A DNA stretch of 13,740 bases. Origin: Pseudomonadota bacterium (GTDB taxonomy: Bacteria > Desulfobacterota > JADFVX01). Position numbers and translations under genes: made by a program. Under the pieces are notes generated by a model. That model was not told the DNA's origin, did not search any database, and was given only the letters and a program-made list of their open reading frames with translations. The stretch is taken from NCBI GenBank assembly GCA_015222555.1, contig JADFVM010000287.1, positions 1 to 13,740 of the forward strand. The letters are read 5' to 3'. Shown here piece after piece: positions 13,387 to 13,740 of the stretch. Every line of letters begins with the position of its first letter. The first letter of the stretch is position 1.

Positions 13387-13740
13387 CTATGCACTTTTGA
13401 TTTCCAGCTCATCAACAGGAATGCCAAACCTTTCTGCAGCTGACCTGATCTTGTTTATATGATTATCCGTCTCCGTTAAATTTCTAAAGATCTTTTGCAG
13501 CGACGGCTCTACAATCTCTATGAGGCTGTTATATTTTTTTTCAACCATATGTGTTTCTATCCGAATAGAGAGGGTTATTGCTTCTTGAATTGAAATGGTA
13601 TTATTCCTTATATGTGCTTCCAGTCGCTCTATCTCCTGGAACGTATCCTCCAGCAGTGATCCGTCTACTTTAGCATTACCAAAAGCATCGGGCTTAATCT
13701 TTAACATCTTGATCTTGGCCTCTAAAAAACCGGCGTGTCC
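13387..13740 (-). CDS. Hypothetical helical protein, N-terminus beyond window
   Basis: The frame is open from its stop at 13387 to the right edge (13740), so I treat it as 5'-truncated by the window. An internal ATG at 13707 would give 106 residues, but the codons before it (reading GHAGFLEAKIK) are in frame and read naturally with the rest, and no good ribosome site precedes that ATG. The visible 117 residues are almost all helical and charged, with patterns such as FLEAKIKMLKIKP and IRIETHMVEKKY. This recalls the C-terminal helices of rubrerythrin/ferritin-like proteins, which bind metals through Glu and His; the N-terminal half needed to judge that is absent. Treat as unidentified, ferritin-like at best. 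It converges with the PIN-PhoH gene across 17 bases. Confidence 0.6.
   Translation of the reverse strand, partial: GHAGFLEAKIKMLKIKPDAFGNAKVDGSLLEDTFQEIERLEAHIRNNTISIQEAITLSIRIETHMVEKKYNSLIEIVEPSLQKIFRNLTETDNHINKIRSAAERFGIPVDELEIKSA

Overview
The window looks like ordinary chromosome from a Gram-negative, moderate-GC bacterium. The gene styles point to the old Deltaproteobacteria (Desulfuromonadota/Desulfobacterota), though this is inference from protein style, not a search. The pointers are a stand-alone HPt protein, a response regulator with a long loop insertion, a short single-domain ArgA-like acetyltransferase with a C-terminal cysteine cluster, a three-domain NifU with NifS and no nitrogenase genes, and a PIN-PhoH ATPase. 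Dispersed palindromic repeats in the gaps fit the same picture.

Region by region: positions 1-155 hold a palindromic repeat and a terminator-like hairpin. Positions 156-2656 form a leftward run: glgC (glycogen/ADP-glucose synthesis), a response regulator with a coiled-coil tail, a decayed receiver-domain remnant and an HPt phosphotransfer protein. Diverging from glgC is a 1224-residue membrane sensor (2828-6502) with Cache-like, HAMP, PAS, GAF, PAS, GGDEF and EAL regions. Its EAL catalytic residues are complete, while its GGDEF domain is altered (GSDEF, no I-site), so net c-di-GMP breakdown is the better guess. Next comes a leftward group: a Nudix ADP-sugar hydrolase (9004-9522), recN (7016-8701) and an ArgA-like GNAT (6568-7023) that overlaps recN by 8 bases. 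From 9719 a rightward group carries nifU, nifS and a PIN-PhoH gene. A leftward gene cut by the right edge closes the window.

The most distinctive feature is between recN and its promoter. A 181-bp element (8706-8886) has perfect 14-bp terminal inverted repeats and no coding capacity. It is flanked by 13-bp near-identical direct repeats, one of which contains the recN start codon. It looks like a MITE-type insertion that duplicated the recN start and now forms most of the recN mRNA leader. A second palindromic repeat family sits inside it.

The genes otherwise perform known work: signalling (HPt, response regulator, c-di-GMP enzyme), Fe-S cluster assembly (NifU scaffold with NifS sulfur donor), DNA repair (RecN), arginine synthesis (GNAT), nucleotide-sugar clean-up (Nudix) and RNA metabolism (PIN-PhoH). 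I see no tRNA, rRNA, CRISPR array, phage module or recognisable defence island. I did not find an obviously new multi-gene system; the novelty is in the non-coding elements and in the degenerate signalling genes.
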